DNA of 64,000 nt. Source: Actinophytocola xanthii. Lineage in GTDB: Bacteria > Actinomycetota > Actinomycetes > Mycobacteriales > Pseudonocardiaceae. Below are positions 26,981-35,177 of this stretch, one piece after another. Position 1 is the first letter of the stretch; each line of letters begins with the position of its first letter. Position numbers and translations under genes: made by a program. Location of the stretch: assembly GCF_001921205.1 (NCBI RefSeq), contig NZ_MSIE01000002.1:225199-289198 (forward strand). The letters run 5' to 3'. The notes below the pieces were generated by a model. It did no database searches. It had not been told where the DNA came from and saw nothing but the letters and a program-made list of their open reading frames with translations.

Positions 26981-28144
26981 TCAGCAGGAGCCGTTGACTG
27001 CTCCGCCGACGCCTGTCCACGTGAAGGCATCGCTGACCCACGTGCCGTCGGTGAGCTTGTTCCACAGGCTGGAGGTTCCCCACCGCCCGGTGTGGCTGGT
27101 GCCGTTGGACGAGCAGGCCACGCTCACGGTCGCCCCGTCCGCCACCGTGCCGGCGAGCGCGTAGCCCGAGCCCGGGCCGGTGCGTTTGTTCGCCGGGCCG
27201 CCGCCGTTGGTGTCGATGACGGCCTGGGTGAGGCCCAGGTCGCCGTAGTTGTACAGCGATCCACCCACGTTGACGCGGGTACTGCCGTGCAGCGCCGAGC
27301 CCTGGTAGGCGGAGCCGCCGTTCTGCAGCACCCACTTGCCGAGGTTGTGGTCGGCGATGCCGATGTAGGCGCTGTTCTGGCGCAGTCCGAAGTGCACGTG
27401 CCGGCCGGTCGCGGCCCCGCCGCAGGTGACGTCGGTGCCGGTGGTGCCCAGGTACGTGCCGAACCCGACGGCCGCACCGTTGACGTTGATGCTGCTCCAC
27501 AGGTGGTAGTAGTCGGTGGAGTAGCCGCGGTCGTGGATCACCCGGATCCAGCCCGTGCACATCGTGTACGCGGTACCGCGCCGTACCGAGCGCACGACCT
27601 GGTCGCCGCCCGACAGGTCGATCGAGCTCCACGGCGCCGCGCTACCGCTCCAGCCGTGCGGACCGCCGTGCATGCCCCACGACTGGCCGTTCAAGAACGG
27701 CAGGGCCATACCGGTGCGGTAGTCGCCGCCCGCGGCTCGCACGTGCGGCTGGTCACCGTCCTGTGCGGTCAGCAGGGGTCGCTCCACCTCGGACACCACC
27801 GGCGCCTTCGCCGTCAGGTCACCGAAGGCGGCCTCGCCCTCGAGCGCCACCCGCCAGCGGTCGCCGTCCTCGCGGGCGACGAACAACCAGCCCTCCGGCA
27901 TGGCCGGCGAGTTGGGCGCGGTCGCCAGCACGGCGGTGCCGAAGGCCCAGCCGTCGGCCTGCTTGGTGATGGTCACCCTCGGCGTCGTCGCCGCGACGGC
28001 CTTCACGGCGGCCCGCTGGCCGTCCAGCCGTGCCACCACCGCCGAGGTGAGGTCGGGCGCCGGTTCGGCCGACGCGGCACCGGGCACCACCTGGGTGGCG
28101 AGTACCCCGGCCGCGACCAGGCCGGTCAGGAATCGTCGTCTCAT
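26981..28144 (-). CDS. Secreted LasA-like M23 metallopeptidase with C-terminal SH3-like domain
   Basis: 387 residues with a signal peptide (MRRRFLTGLVAAGVLATQVVPGAASA). The zinc-peptidase core (about 160-300) shows the LasA/beta-lytic pattern: His in GPHGW, Asp in PWSSIDLSGGD, STDYYHLWS, and the HxH ligand pair in GRHVHFGLR. The C-terminal ~80 residues (TNGGGPANKRTGPGSGY, VSVACSSNGTSHTGRWG) resemble a bacterial SH3 cell-wall-binding domain. It should cleave glycine-containing peptidoglycan bridges or other peptides outside the cell, so it is a candidate bacteriolysin. ATG 28144 has a GGAGGA ribosome-binding site. Confidence 0.85.
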   Translation of the reverse strand: MRRRFLTGLVAAGVLATQVVPGAASAEPAPDLTSAVVARLDGQRAAVKAVAATTPRVTITKQADGWAFGTAVLATAPNSPAMPEGWLFVAREDGDRWRVALEGEAAFGDLTAKAPVVSEVERPLLTAQDGDQPHVRAAGGDYRTGMALPFLNGQSWGMHGGPHGWSGSAAPWSSIDLSGGDQVVRSVRRGTAYTMCTGWIRVIHDRGYSTDYYHLWSSINVNGAAVGFGTYLGTTGTDVTCGGAATGRHVHFGLRQNSAYIGIADHNLGKWVLQNGGSAYQGSALHGSTRVNVGGSLYNYGDLGLTQAVIDTNGGGPANKRTGPGSGYALAGTVADGATVSVACSSNGTSHTGRWGTSSLWNKLTDGTWVSDAFTWTGVGGAVNGSC

Positions 28145-28309
28145 GTAGGTCCTCCGCTCTCCGCGCGTGACGGCCGGAGGGGGGACACGGCTCATCCGAA
28201 GCGTCGGAAGCCTTCAGACGACAGGGCAGCCGGCCGACTACGCGGGGTCGATTCCACCGGACCGCCGGCTGCCGCAGCGCGTTGTTGCCAGAGCCGCGGA
28301 GGGTCGCAA

Positions 28310-29884
28310 TTAGTCCTCGGCCACCGGTCCGGAGTGGACGAGCCACCAGCGGGCGGCCGCGCGGACCTCCGCGGGCAGGTCAGGCCGGCCTCCCACGTCC
28401 GACAGAACCGGCGTGGCGCGCTGCATCCCGGCCGCGTAGAGCGAGGCACGCAGCACCTCCTCCGCATCGGCCCGCCGGGTTCGCTGCCAGGCGTGGCCGT
28501 GGCGACGCACGGTCTCGGTGAGCACCGCCGGGTCGCTGCGTCCGGGCAGGTTGCCGAGGCTGATCGCCGCCTGTGCGGCCACGGCGCCGGACACCGGACC
28601 GGTCAGCACCGCCTCGAGTGCCGGCCGGTGGGCGGCGCCGCCGATCGCGCCGAGCGCCCAGGCCCACTCGCTCACCGGCGAGCGGTCGCCGGCCGGGGAG
28701 GCCGCGAGGGCACCGGCCAGCGCGTCGCCCAGCGGCCCGCCGAACGGGCTCGCCGCCAGCACCGCCGCCGCGCCCGACCGCACGTCTGGCTGGCGGCTGA
28801 AGAGCAGCTCGTCCACCAACCGGGACAGCATCCGGTTCTCACCGGCCGATGTCCCCCTGGTGGTCACGTCGAGCGCCGCCTCCGCGGTGGTGGTGAGCGA
28901 GGCGACGGCCGCCGCGACGTCCCGTTCGCCGCGGCGCGGCGCGCGCGTGGTCCTGGTGCCGGGCGGCGCGAGCCTCGCCGTCAGGTCCTCGGCTGCCCGG
29001 CGCAGGTGCGCTGGCAGGCCGTTGTCGGCCAGGAGGGTGCGGACGTGCATACCGAGTGCCGTGGCGTCCTCGCCGCCGAACCGGCCCCCCTCGGCGGCCA
29101 GCTCGCACACGGTCAGGGCGGCGAACAGCGTGCGCTCATTCGCCGGCGAGGCCACCTCGTTCACCAGCAGCTGGGTGGCGTGCCGGTCGTGCACCAGCAG
29201 CATGAGCGGGTCGAAGACGACCTGGCTGGCCGGATCCGTCACCATCTCGGTGACCGCCGCGGCGACCGCCTCGCGGGCCACCGGGTGGCCCTGCAGCCTG
29301 CGCAACGCCTCCCAGCGGTGCTGGTAGCCGCGCCCGCGCGAGACCGCCATCTCGGCGAGGAGGCGGTCCGCCAGCGTCCGCCAGGACGCCTTCGGCAGGT
29401 AGACGTGCGGAATCGCCAACAGGCGCGCGCTCATCCCGTCCCAGTCCACGCCGCGGACCAGCGCGTCGCCGAGGCAGCGGTCGAGCAGGTCGTCCAGCTC
29501 GGCGGTGAGGCGCGTGTCCGGCACGAACCGGCGGTCCAGCCGCGGCGTGCCCGGCCGGACCGACCTGACCTGGTGCACCGCGTCGATCGCGGCGCTCAGG
29601 TGGCCGGGCGGCAGCTCGAGGACGTTCTCGTAGGCGCGGATCACGCGGTAGGGCACCGGCTGCGCCCCGTTCTCCCAGCGGGAGACCTGGCTGGGCGCGA
29701 CCGGCCCGTGGTGCGCGGCGAGCGCGACCACGAAGCGGGTCGCCACGGCCAACTCCGGATCCCGTCCGTAGAGCCGGCTCATCCGCAGCAACCAGGCGAT
29801 CCGGGTGCGGCTGGCGAAGCGGCCGCCGTCGTCGGCGATCTTGTTGGGCCGTCCCGCGGCGACCCTACCGGTCGATGTGGACAC
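28310..29884 (-). CDS. XRE-type HTH regulator with helical-repeat C-terminus
   Basis: 524 residues. An N-terminal helix-turn-helix spans about residues 20-85 (RTRIAWLLRMSRLYG; APSQVSRWENGAQPVPYRVI is the recognition segment). The rest is alpha-helical with HEAT-like units (AAAVLAASPFGGPLGDALAGAL; AAQAAISLGNLPGRSD). GTG 29884 is the first start that includes the entire HTH. This architecture is common in actinomycetes but uncharacterised. It lies upstream of the M23 peptidase on the same strand with a 165-bp gap, so control of that gene is possible. Confidence 0.78.
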   Translation of the reverse strand: MSTSTGRVAAGRPNKIADDGGRFASRTRIAWLLRMSRLYGRDPELAVATRFVVALAAHHGPVAPSQVSRWENGAQPVPYRVIRAYENVLELPPGHLSAAIDAVHQVRSVRPGTPRLDRRFVPDTRLTAELDDLLDRCLGDALVRGVDWDGMSARLLAIPHVYLPKASWRTLADRLLAEMAVSRGRGYQHRWEALRRLQGHPVAREAVAAAVTEMVTDPASQVVFDPLMLLVHDRHATQLLVNEVASPANERTLFAALTVCELAAEGGRFGGEDATALGMHVRTLLADNGLPAHLRRAAEDLTARLAPPGTRTTRAPRRGERDVAAAVASLTTTAEAALDVTTRGTSAGENRMLSRLVDELLFSRQPDVRSGAAAVLAASPFGGPLGDALAGALAASPAGDRSPVSEWAWALGAIGGAAHRPALEAVLTGPVSGAVAAQAAISLGNLPGRSDPAVLTETVRRHGHAWQRTRRADAEEVLRASLYAAGMQRATPVLSDVGGRPDLPAEVRAAARWWLVHSGPVAED

Positions 29885-30006
29885 GGTCGGGTTTCTAGCC
29901 GTGATCAGGAGCAGGCACAAGATGCCGCCCGGGACGTTCTGGTCACAGCGGTGCGCGGGAAACCGGCCGCCGGGTGGGACCGGCAACCGGTTTCCGCGCG
30001 CGGGAG

Positions 30007-31383
30007 CTACCGGGAGGGGCGTTGGAAGGTGCTCGGCGTGTACCTGGTGAACGCCGGCGGCATCGCTTTGTCCACCCAGGTGACGATGTCCTTGACAATG
30101 TGGTGTTCCGGCGCAAAGGCGCCGGCGGCGGCGTTCAGGGTGTCCGGCCTCGTGTCCGGCCAGCGGCCGGTCTCGATGCGGCGCTCGAGCACGCGCAGCG
30201 CGGTGACCTCCTCCGCCGCGCTGAACGCGCAGTGGTTGCCCCGGTCCGACCACAGGTGCCTGACCTGGCGGTCGTCGGTGTGCTCGGCGTACCAGCGGAC
30301 CTGGTCGGCGACCGCGCCGCCGTCGGCCGGGTTGTGCAGGGTGAGGACCGGAGCGGGGGTGCTTCCGCGGGGGACGGCGAGGCGGTACATGTAGCCGAGG
30401 GCCCTCGGGTCGGCGGCGATGCGGGGTGCCCTGTTCAGCGCGGCGAGGTCGGCGGCCAGGTCGCCGCCCGCGGCGGCGTAGGCCTGGCGGACGGTGTCCA
30501 GCTGGCCGGAGATCGCGAGCTGGCGGCGGTAGTCGACGCCGGTGTTCCAGGACGGGTTGCCGCCGGCATGTCGTTCGACGTCTGGGCGGGCGCCGGGGCC
30601 GATGCCCTGGACGTAGGCGAGGTCGATCCAGTCGGCCTGCGCCTGCACCCGCTGCCACAGCTGCGCCGGTGCCGGGTCGTGGGCGGACATCCAGCCTGGC
30701 ACGTTGCCGAGCGCGGCGATGAGCGCGAGCTTGGCGAGGCCGGCCTCGCTGGTGCGCGCCCTCGCGACGCCCGCGTGCAGCGCGTCGACCGAGGCCCGCG
30801 GGTTCTCGGGCCGCACCAGCTCCGCCGTGCCGTCGGTCAGCAGGGTGCGGACGGCGAAGGTGACGTCCAGCGCGATGTTCCAGCTGCCGGGCATGTCGTA
30901 CTCACCGCACTGGGCGAGCACCCCGTCGAACCGGTGCGGGTTGCGCTCGGCGAGGAGCACCGAGATGCCGCCGCCCATGGACATGCCGCTGGCGATCGTG
31001 CGACGCGGGTGACCGATGTTGTCCTCGAACCAGTCGAGCAGCCGGATCTGGTCGCGCAGCGCCGGCTCCACGGTCCAGCCGACGACACCGCGGAAGTTGG
31101 ACGCGGCCAGCGCGTAGCCGTCGTCGAGCAGCAACTCGGCGGTCTGCTCGGCGGTGGACAGCATCACGTGCCCTGGTGGCGGCGGGTAGGCCTCCGGGTA
31201 GTAGCCGTGGCTGAACAGCACGAGCGTGCCGTTCCAGTCCTCGGGCACCGTGACCAGGTACTCCGCGCCGTCGATGGTCCCGCGGTGCACCTGCGGCCCG
31301 GTTCCCGCCGGCTCCGCGGCAGCCGGCGCGACGAGCAGTGCGGCGACGAGGACGGCGAGCAGGGCCAGTAGCGACGATCTCAT
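30007..31383 (-). CDS. Secreted alpha/beta hydrolase (prolyl-oligopeptidase-like)
   Basis: 458 residues with a cleavable signal (MRSSLLALLAVLVAALLVAPAAA). The alpha/beta hydrolase nucleophile elbow is GMSMGGG, the Asp candidate is in LHNPADGG, and the His in DRGNHCAF. The oxyanion segment LVLFSHGYYPEAYPPPPG precedes them. It is an extracellular esterase or peptidase whose substrate cannot be read. The start at 31383 is set by the signal peptide. It is divergent from the LLM oxidoreductase; their 142-bp shared region contains an 8-bp inverted pair (31400-31407 and 31434-31441). Confidence 0.8.
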   Translation of the reverse strand: MRSSLLALLAVLVAALLVAPAAAEPAGTGPQVHRGTIDGAEYLVTVPEDWNGTLVLFSHGYYPEAYPPPPGHVMLSTAEQTAELLLDDGYALAASNFRGVVGWTVEPALRDQIRLLDWFEDNIGHPRRTIASGMSMGGGISVLLAERNPHRFDGVLAQCGEYDMPGSWNIALDVTFAVRTLLTDGTAELVRPENPRASVDALHAGVARARTSEAGLAKLALIAALGNVPGWMSAHDPAPAQLWQRVQAQADWIDLAYVQGIGPGARPDVERHAGGNPSWNTGVDYRRQLAISGQLDTVRQAYAAAGGDLAADLAALNRAPRIAADPRALGYMYRLAVPRGSTPAPVLTLHNPADGGAVADQVRWYAEHTDDRQVRHLWSDRGNHCAFSAAEEVTALRVLERRIETGRWPDTRPDTLNAAAGAFAPEHHIVKDIVTWVDKAMPPAFTRYTPSTFQRPSR

Positions 31384-31525
31384 TCTTCCTCCCGGTGGGG
31401 TCCGTTCACAGCTACGTCGAACCAGGCCTGTGCGAACGGACACCGAAGCGGAGGTTTTCTCGCTGCTCCTCGTCCCGGATCGTGGGAGCGGGAAGACGGC
31501 GCCGCGAGAGCGTGTTGGGGCGCGC

Positions 31526-32479
31526 ATGAGCATTGGGGTGGTGGTGCCGGTCGGCACCGGGAACGCGGTGGACTCGGCGGTCGCGTACGCGCGGCAGGCG
31601 GCCGAGGCCGGGGTGGCGTCGGCGTGGTTCGGGCAGCGGTTCGACGTGGACTCGGTGGCACTGGCCGGCTTTGTCGGACGGGAGGTGCCGGGTCTCGCGG
31701 TCGGCACCTCGGTGGTGCCGGTGTACGGGCGGCATCCGCTGACGGTGGCCGGCGCGGCCCAGACCACACAGGCGGCGACCGGCGGACGGTTCACGCTCGG
31801 CCTCGGTCTGGGGGCCAGGGCGTTCGTTGAGCCGGTGTTCGGCGAGCCGCACGACCGGCCGGTGTTGCGGTTGCGGGAGTTCCTCACCGTGCTGCGGGCG
31901 GTGGTGGAGACGGGCACCGCCGAGGTGGTGGGGGAGACGCTGGTAGCACGTACCCCCATGTCGGCAGCGGTGCCGGGTGGTTCGCCGCTGTCGGTGGTCG
32001 TGGCGGCGATGGGGCCGCAGGCGCTGCGCGTCGCCGGTGAGCTCGCCGACGGCACGCTCCCGTTCCTGGCCGGCCCCCGTGCGTTGGCCAACCACATCGT
32101 CCCGGCGATCACACGCGCGGCCGATCGGGCCGGTCGCCCGGCACCCCGGATCGTGGCGGCGGTGCCGGGCGTGGTGACCGCCGACGTCGACGCGGCGCGC
32201 GCGACCGCTGTCGCGAGCACGGCGTTCTACGACCAGATTCCGTCCTACCAACGCACCGTCTCCCTGTCCGGTGTGGAGCGGGCCGCGGACCTGGTCGTGC
32301 TCGGCGACGAGCAGACCGTCGCCGACGAGCTCGTTCGGTACTTCGATGCGGGCGCCACCGAGGTCGTGCTCACGCAGACGGACCTGACCACCGACGAGGA
32401 CCGGCTGCGCACGTGGCGGTTGCTCGGCGAGCTGCGTCGAACGATCTCGTTACCACAGATCAACTCCTTTGTGGAGTGA
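31526..32479 (+). CDS. LLM-class oxidoreductase, possibly F420-dependent
   Basis: 317 residues, a single luciferase-like TIM barrel. YARQAAEAGVASAWFGQRFD, GTSVVPVYGRHPL and GRFTLGLGLGARAFVE fit the actinobacterial F420-dependent LLM subfamily, shorter than the NtaA-type enzymes at the start of the window. ATG at 31526 follows a GAGAG-type ribosome-binding stretch only loosely. It is 88 bp upstream of metQ and may be unrelated to it. The substrate is unknown. Confidence 0.8.
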   Translation: MSIGVVVPVGTGNAVDSAVAYARQAAEAGVASAWFGQRFDVDSVALAGFVGREVPGLAVGTSVVPVYGRHPLTVAGAAQTTQAATGGRFTLGLGLGARAFVEPVFGEPHDRPVLRLREFLTVLRAVVETGTAEVVGETLVARTPMSAAVPGGSPLSVVVAAMGPQALRVAGELADGTLPFLAGPRALANHIVPAITRAADRAGRPAPRIVAAVPGVVTADVDAARATAVASTAFYDQIPSYQRTVSLSGVERAADLVVLGDEQTVADELVRYFDAGATEVVLTQTDLTTDEDRLRTWRLLGELRRTISLPQINSFVE

Positions 32480-32567
32480 TCTCGGATGGCAGAACAAGAT
32501 GCCTTGCGGCACAAGAAGCACCTAGTGTTCGCGGCGCTGATGACCAACACGGGATGAAAGGTCGGCA

Positions 32568-33479
32568 ATGTCCGAGGAGCTAGTCGAGGCGCCGAAGAAG
32601 CGGGTAGGGCTGTTCGCGGTGATCGCCGCGGTGGTCGTTGTGGTGGTCGCCGGGGTGGTGTTCGCCGTCACCCGGGGCGGTGACGACGTGGAGACGGTCA
32701 GGATCGGTGTGGTCGGGGCGAGCGACCCGTACTGGGAGACCTACAAGCAGGCCGCGGCCGACGAGGGCATCACCGTCGAGATAGTCGACTTCACCGACTA
32801 CGCCCAGCCGAACCCGGCGCTCGCGGAGGGGGAGCTCGACCTCAACCAGTTCCAGCACCTCGTCTACCTCGCCGACTACAACGTCTCCAACAACCAGAAC
32901 CTGACGCCGATCGGCGCGACCGCCACCTACCCGCTCGGGCTGTACTCCAAGAAGTTCGACGCCACGGAGTCCATTCCGGCCGGCGAGACGGTCGCCGTGC
33001 CCAACGACGCGAGCAACCAGGCCCGGGGCCTGCTGGTGCTGCAGTCCGCGGGGCTGGTCAAGCTCAAGTCGGGTGGCACCATCTTCTCCGATCTGGCCGA
33101 TGTGGACGAGTCCGCGTCGAAGGTGAAGGTGACGGCGCTGGACGCGGAGCTGACCGCCACCTCTCTCGACGACCTCGCCGCGGCGATCATCAACAACGAC
33201 TTCGTCGAGCGCGCGGGACTGTCCTTCGACGACGCCATCGCCAAGGACGACCCGGCCGACCCCAAGGCGCTGCCGTACGTGAACGTCTTCGCCTCGCGCG
33301 AGAAGGACAAGGACAACCCGACCTACCTCAAGCTCGTCGAGATCTTCCAGAACACCCAGTCCGTGCTCGACGGTCTCCAGGACGTCTCCGGCGGCACCGC
33401 GGTGTTCGCCAAGACGCCGGCAGAGGACCTGCGGGCCTCGCTGGCGGACGTCGAGAAGATCACCGCTGCGCAGAAGTGA
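32568..33479 (+). CDS. metQ: Methionine ABC transporter substrate-binding protein, membrane-anchored (MetQ/NlpA)
   Basis: 303 residues. The NlpA lipoprotein-9 domain is clear: VRIGVVGASDPYWETYKQAA, EGELDLNQFQHLVYL, GATATYPLGLYSKK and VPNDASNQARGL. Unusual: instead of a lipobox cysteine, the N-terminus is a charged cytoplasmic segment (MSEELVEAPKKR) and one uncleaved-looking helix (about 13-35), so it is probably a type II membrane-anchored binding protein. A GAAAGGT ribosome-binding site precedes the ATG. It leads metQ-metN-metI with gaps of 4 bp and an overlap of 1 bp. Confidence 0.88.
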   Translation: MSEELVEAPKKRVGLFAVIAAVVVVVVAGVVFAVTRGGDDVETVRIGVVGASDPYWETYKQAAADEGITVEIVDFTDYAQPNPALAEGELDLNQFQHLVYLADYNVSNNQNLTPIGATATYPLGLYSKKFDATESIPAGETVAVPNDASNQARGLLVLQSAGLVKLKSGGTIFSDLADVDESASKVKVTALDAELTATSLDDLAAAIINNDFVERAGLSFDDAIAKDDPADPKALPYVNVFASREKDKDNPTYLKLVEIFQNTQSVLDGLQDVSGGTAVFAKTPAEDLRASLADVEKITAAQK

Positions 33480-33483
33480 CCCG

Positions 33484-34512
33484 ATGGCGATCATCGAACT
33501 GGACAACGTGTCGAAGGTCTTCCCGCCGGCTCACCGGGGCGCGGCCCCGGTGAGCGCGGTGGAGGACGTCACCCTCCACGTCGAGGCGGGGGAGATCGCG
33601 GGCATCATCGGCTACTCCGGCGCGGGCAAGTCCACGCTCGTCCGGCTGGTCAACGCGCTCGAGAAAGCCACCTCGGGCACCGTCACGGTCGACGGCACCA
33701 CGGTCACCGGCCTGTCGGAACGACGGCTGCGCGAGGTGCGGCTGGGAATCGGGATGATCTTCCAGCAGTTCAACCTGTTCTCGTCCCGGACGGTGTGGGG
33801 CAACATCGCCTACCCCCTGCAGATCGCCCAGGTGCCGAAGTCCCAGCACCAGAAGCGGATCTCGGAGCTGCTGCACTTCGTCGGGCTCGCGGACAAGGCA
33901 CACAGCTATCCCGAACAGCTGTCCGGCGGCCAGAAGCAGCGGGTCGGCATCGCGCGTGCGTTGGCGACGTCCCCGAAGGTGCTGCTGGCCGACGAGGCGA
34001 CGAGCGCGCTGGACCCGGAGACCACCCGGGACGTGTTGCAGCTGTTGAAGAAGGTCAACGTGGAGCTGGGCATCACCACCGTCGTGATCACCCACGAGCT
34101 CGAGGTCGTGCGGGCGATCGCCGACCGGGTCGTGGTCATGGAGCGGGGCCGGGTCGTCGAGGACGGTGCCGCGTTCGACGTGTTCGCCAGGCCCCGCCAC
34201 CCCACGACGAAACGGTTCGTCGGCACGCTCATCGACGGCGTCCCCACCGGCGCGACCCTGGAGTCGTTGCGTGCCAACCACACCGGGCGGCTCGTGACGC
34301 TCTCGTTCGACGACGAGTCGCTGCCCCAGTCGCAGGCGTTCGCCGAGCTGATCTCCGGCGGCATCGAGTTCGAACTTGTCCACGGTGGCATGGAGGACAT
34401 CCAGGGCCGGTCGTTCGGCAACCTCACCCTGGCGCTGCGGGGCGAGGACGCCGCCATCGACCACGCGCTCGGTCGCCTCCGCGAGCGTGTCGCGGTCACC
34501 GAGGCGGCGTGA
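33484..34512 (+). CDS. metN: Methionine ABC transporter ATP-binding protein
   Basis: 342 residues. Walker A GYSGAGKST near residue 42, signature LSGGQKQR, Walker B VLLADEATSALDPETT, and a C-terminal ~75-residue NIL domain (LVTLSFDDESLPQSQAFAEL) that gives methionine feedback inhibition in MetN proteins. It couples ATP hydrolysis to methionine import with MetQ and MetI. The stop overlaps the metI ATG by one base (TGATG). Confidence 0.92.
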   Translation: MAIIELDNVSKVFPPAHRGAAPVSAVEDVTLHVEAGEIAGIIGYSGAGKSTLVRLVNALEKATSGTVTVDGTTVTGLSERRLREVRLGIGMIFQQFNLFSSRTVWGNIAYPLQIAQVPKSQHQKRISELLHFVGLADKAHSYPEQLSGGQKQRVGIARALATSPKVLLADEATSALDPETTRDVLQLLKKVNVELGITTVVITHELEVVRAIADRVVVMERGRVVEDGAAFDVFARPRHPTTKRFVGTLIDGVPTGATLESLRANHTGRLVTLSFDDESLPQSQAFAELISGGIEFELVHGGMEDIQGRSFGNLTLALRGEDAAIDHALGRLRERVAVTEAA

Positions 34513-35171
34513 TGGAACGACTGTGGGAACTGCGGGACCTGTTCTGGGAGTCGGTCCTCGAGACGCTCTACATCGTCGCGGTCACGCTGGGGATCGGCGG
34601 GATCGGCGGCCTCGTCATCGGTGTCGCCCTGTACGTCACCCGCAAGGGCGGTCTGCTCGCCAACGCGCCGGTGTCGATCGTGCTGAACGTGCTGGTGAAC
34701 TTCTTCCGCCCGATCCCGTTCGTCATCTTCATCGGCGCGGTCCAGCCGCTCGCGCGGCTCGTCGTCGGCATCGGCATCGGGAACAGGGCGATCATCTTCG
34801 CGCTGTCTCTCGCCGCGGCCTTCGGCATCAGCCGGATCGTCGAACAGAACCTCGTCAGCGTCGACCCCGGGGTGATCGAGGCAGCGCGGGCGATGGGAGC
34901 GGGCCGGTTCCGGACCATCCTCACCGTGCTGATCCCCGAAGCGCTCGGGCCGCTGATCCTCGGCTACACGTTCGTGTTCGTCGCGCTGGTCGACATGTCG
35001 GCCATCGCGGGTGTCATCGGCGGCGGCGGGCTCGGCAACTTCGCCATCGTCTACGGCTACCGGCAGTTCAACCCGGCGGTGACCTGGGTGGCGGTGATCG
35101 CCATCGTCGTCATCGTCCAGGTCGCCCAGTTCGCCGGCAACGTCCTCGCGCGAAGGATCCTGCGCCGCTGA
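34512..35171 (+). CDS. metI: Methionine ABC transporter permease
   Basis: 219 residues with five predicted membrane helices. The MetI-type coupling loop is visible as VIEAARAMGAGRFRTILTVLIPEALGPL, and the signature NFFRPIPFVIFIGAVQPLARLVVG lies before it. One-base overlap with metN. It ends 6 bp before the convergent SARP-family gene. Confidence 0.92.
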   Translation: MERLWELRDLFWESVLETLYIVAVTLGIGGIGGLVIGVALYVTRKGGLLANAPVSIVLNVLVNFFRPIPFVIFIGAVQPLARLVVGIGIGNRAIIFALSLAAAFGISRIVEQNLVSVDPGVIEAARAMGAGRFRTILTVLIPEALGPLILGYTFVFVALVDMSAIAGVIGGGGLGNFAIVYGYRQFNPAVTWVAVIAIVVIVQVAQFAGNVLARRILRR

Positions 35172-35177
35172 CCGCCC

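Noticed and set aside
31400..31441. Inverted GTCCGTTC/GAACGGAC pair between divergent genes
   Set aside because: The 26-bp spacing and lack of a nearby regulator gene make its role uncertain. It is mentioned with the hydrolase but not called as an operator.
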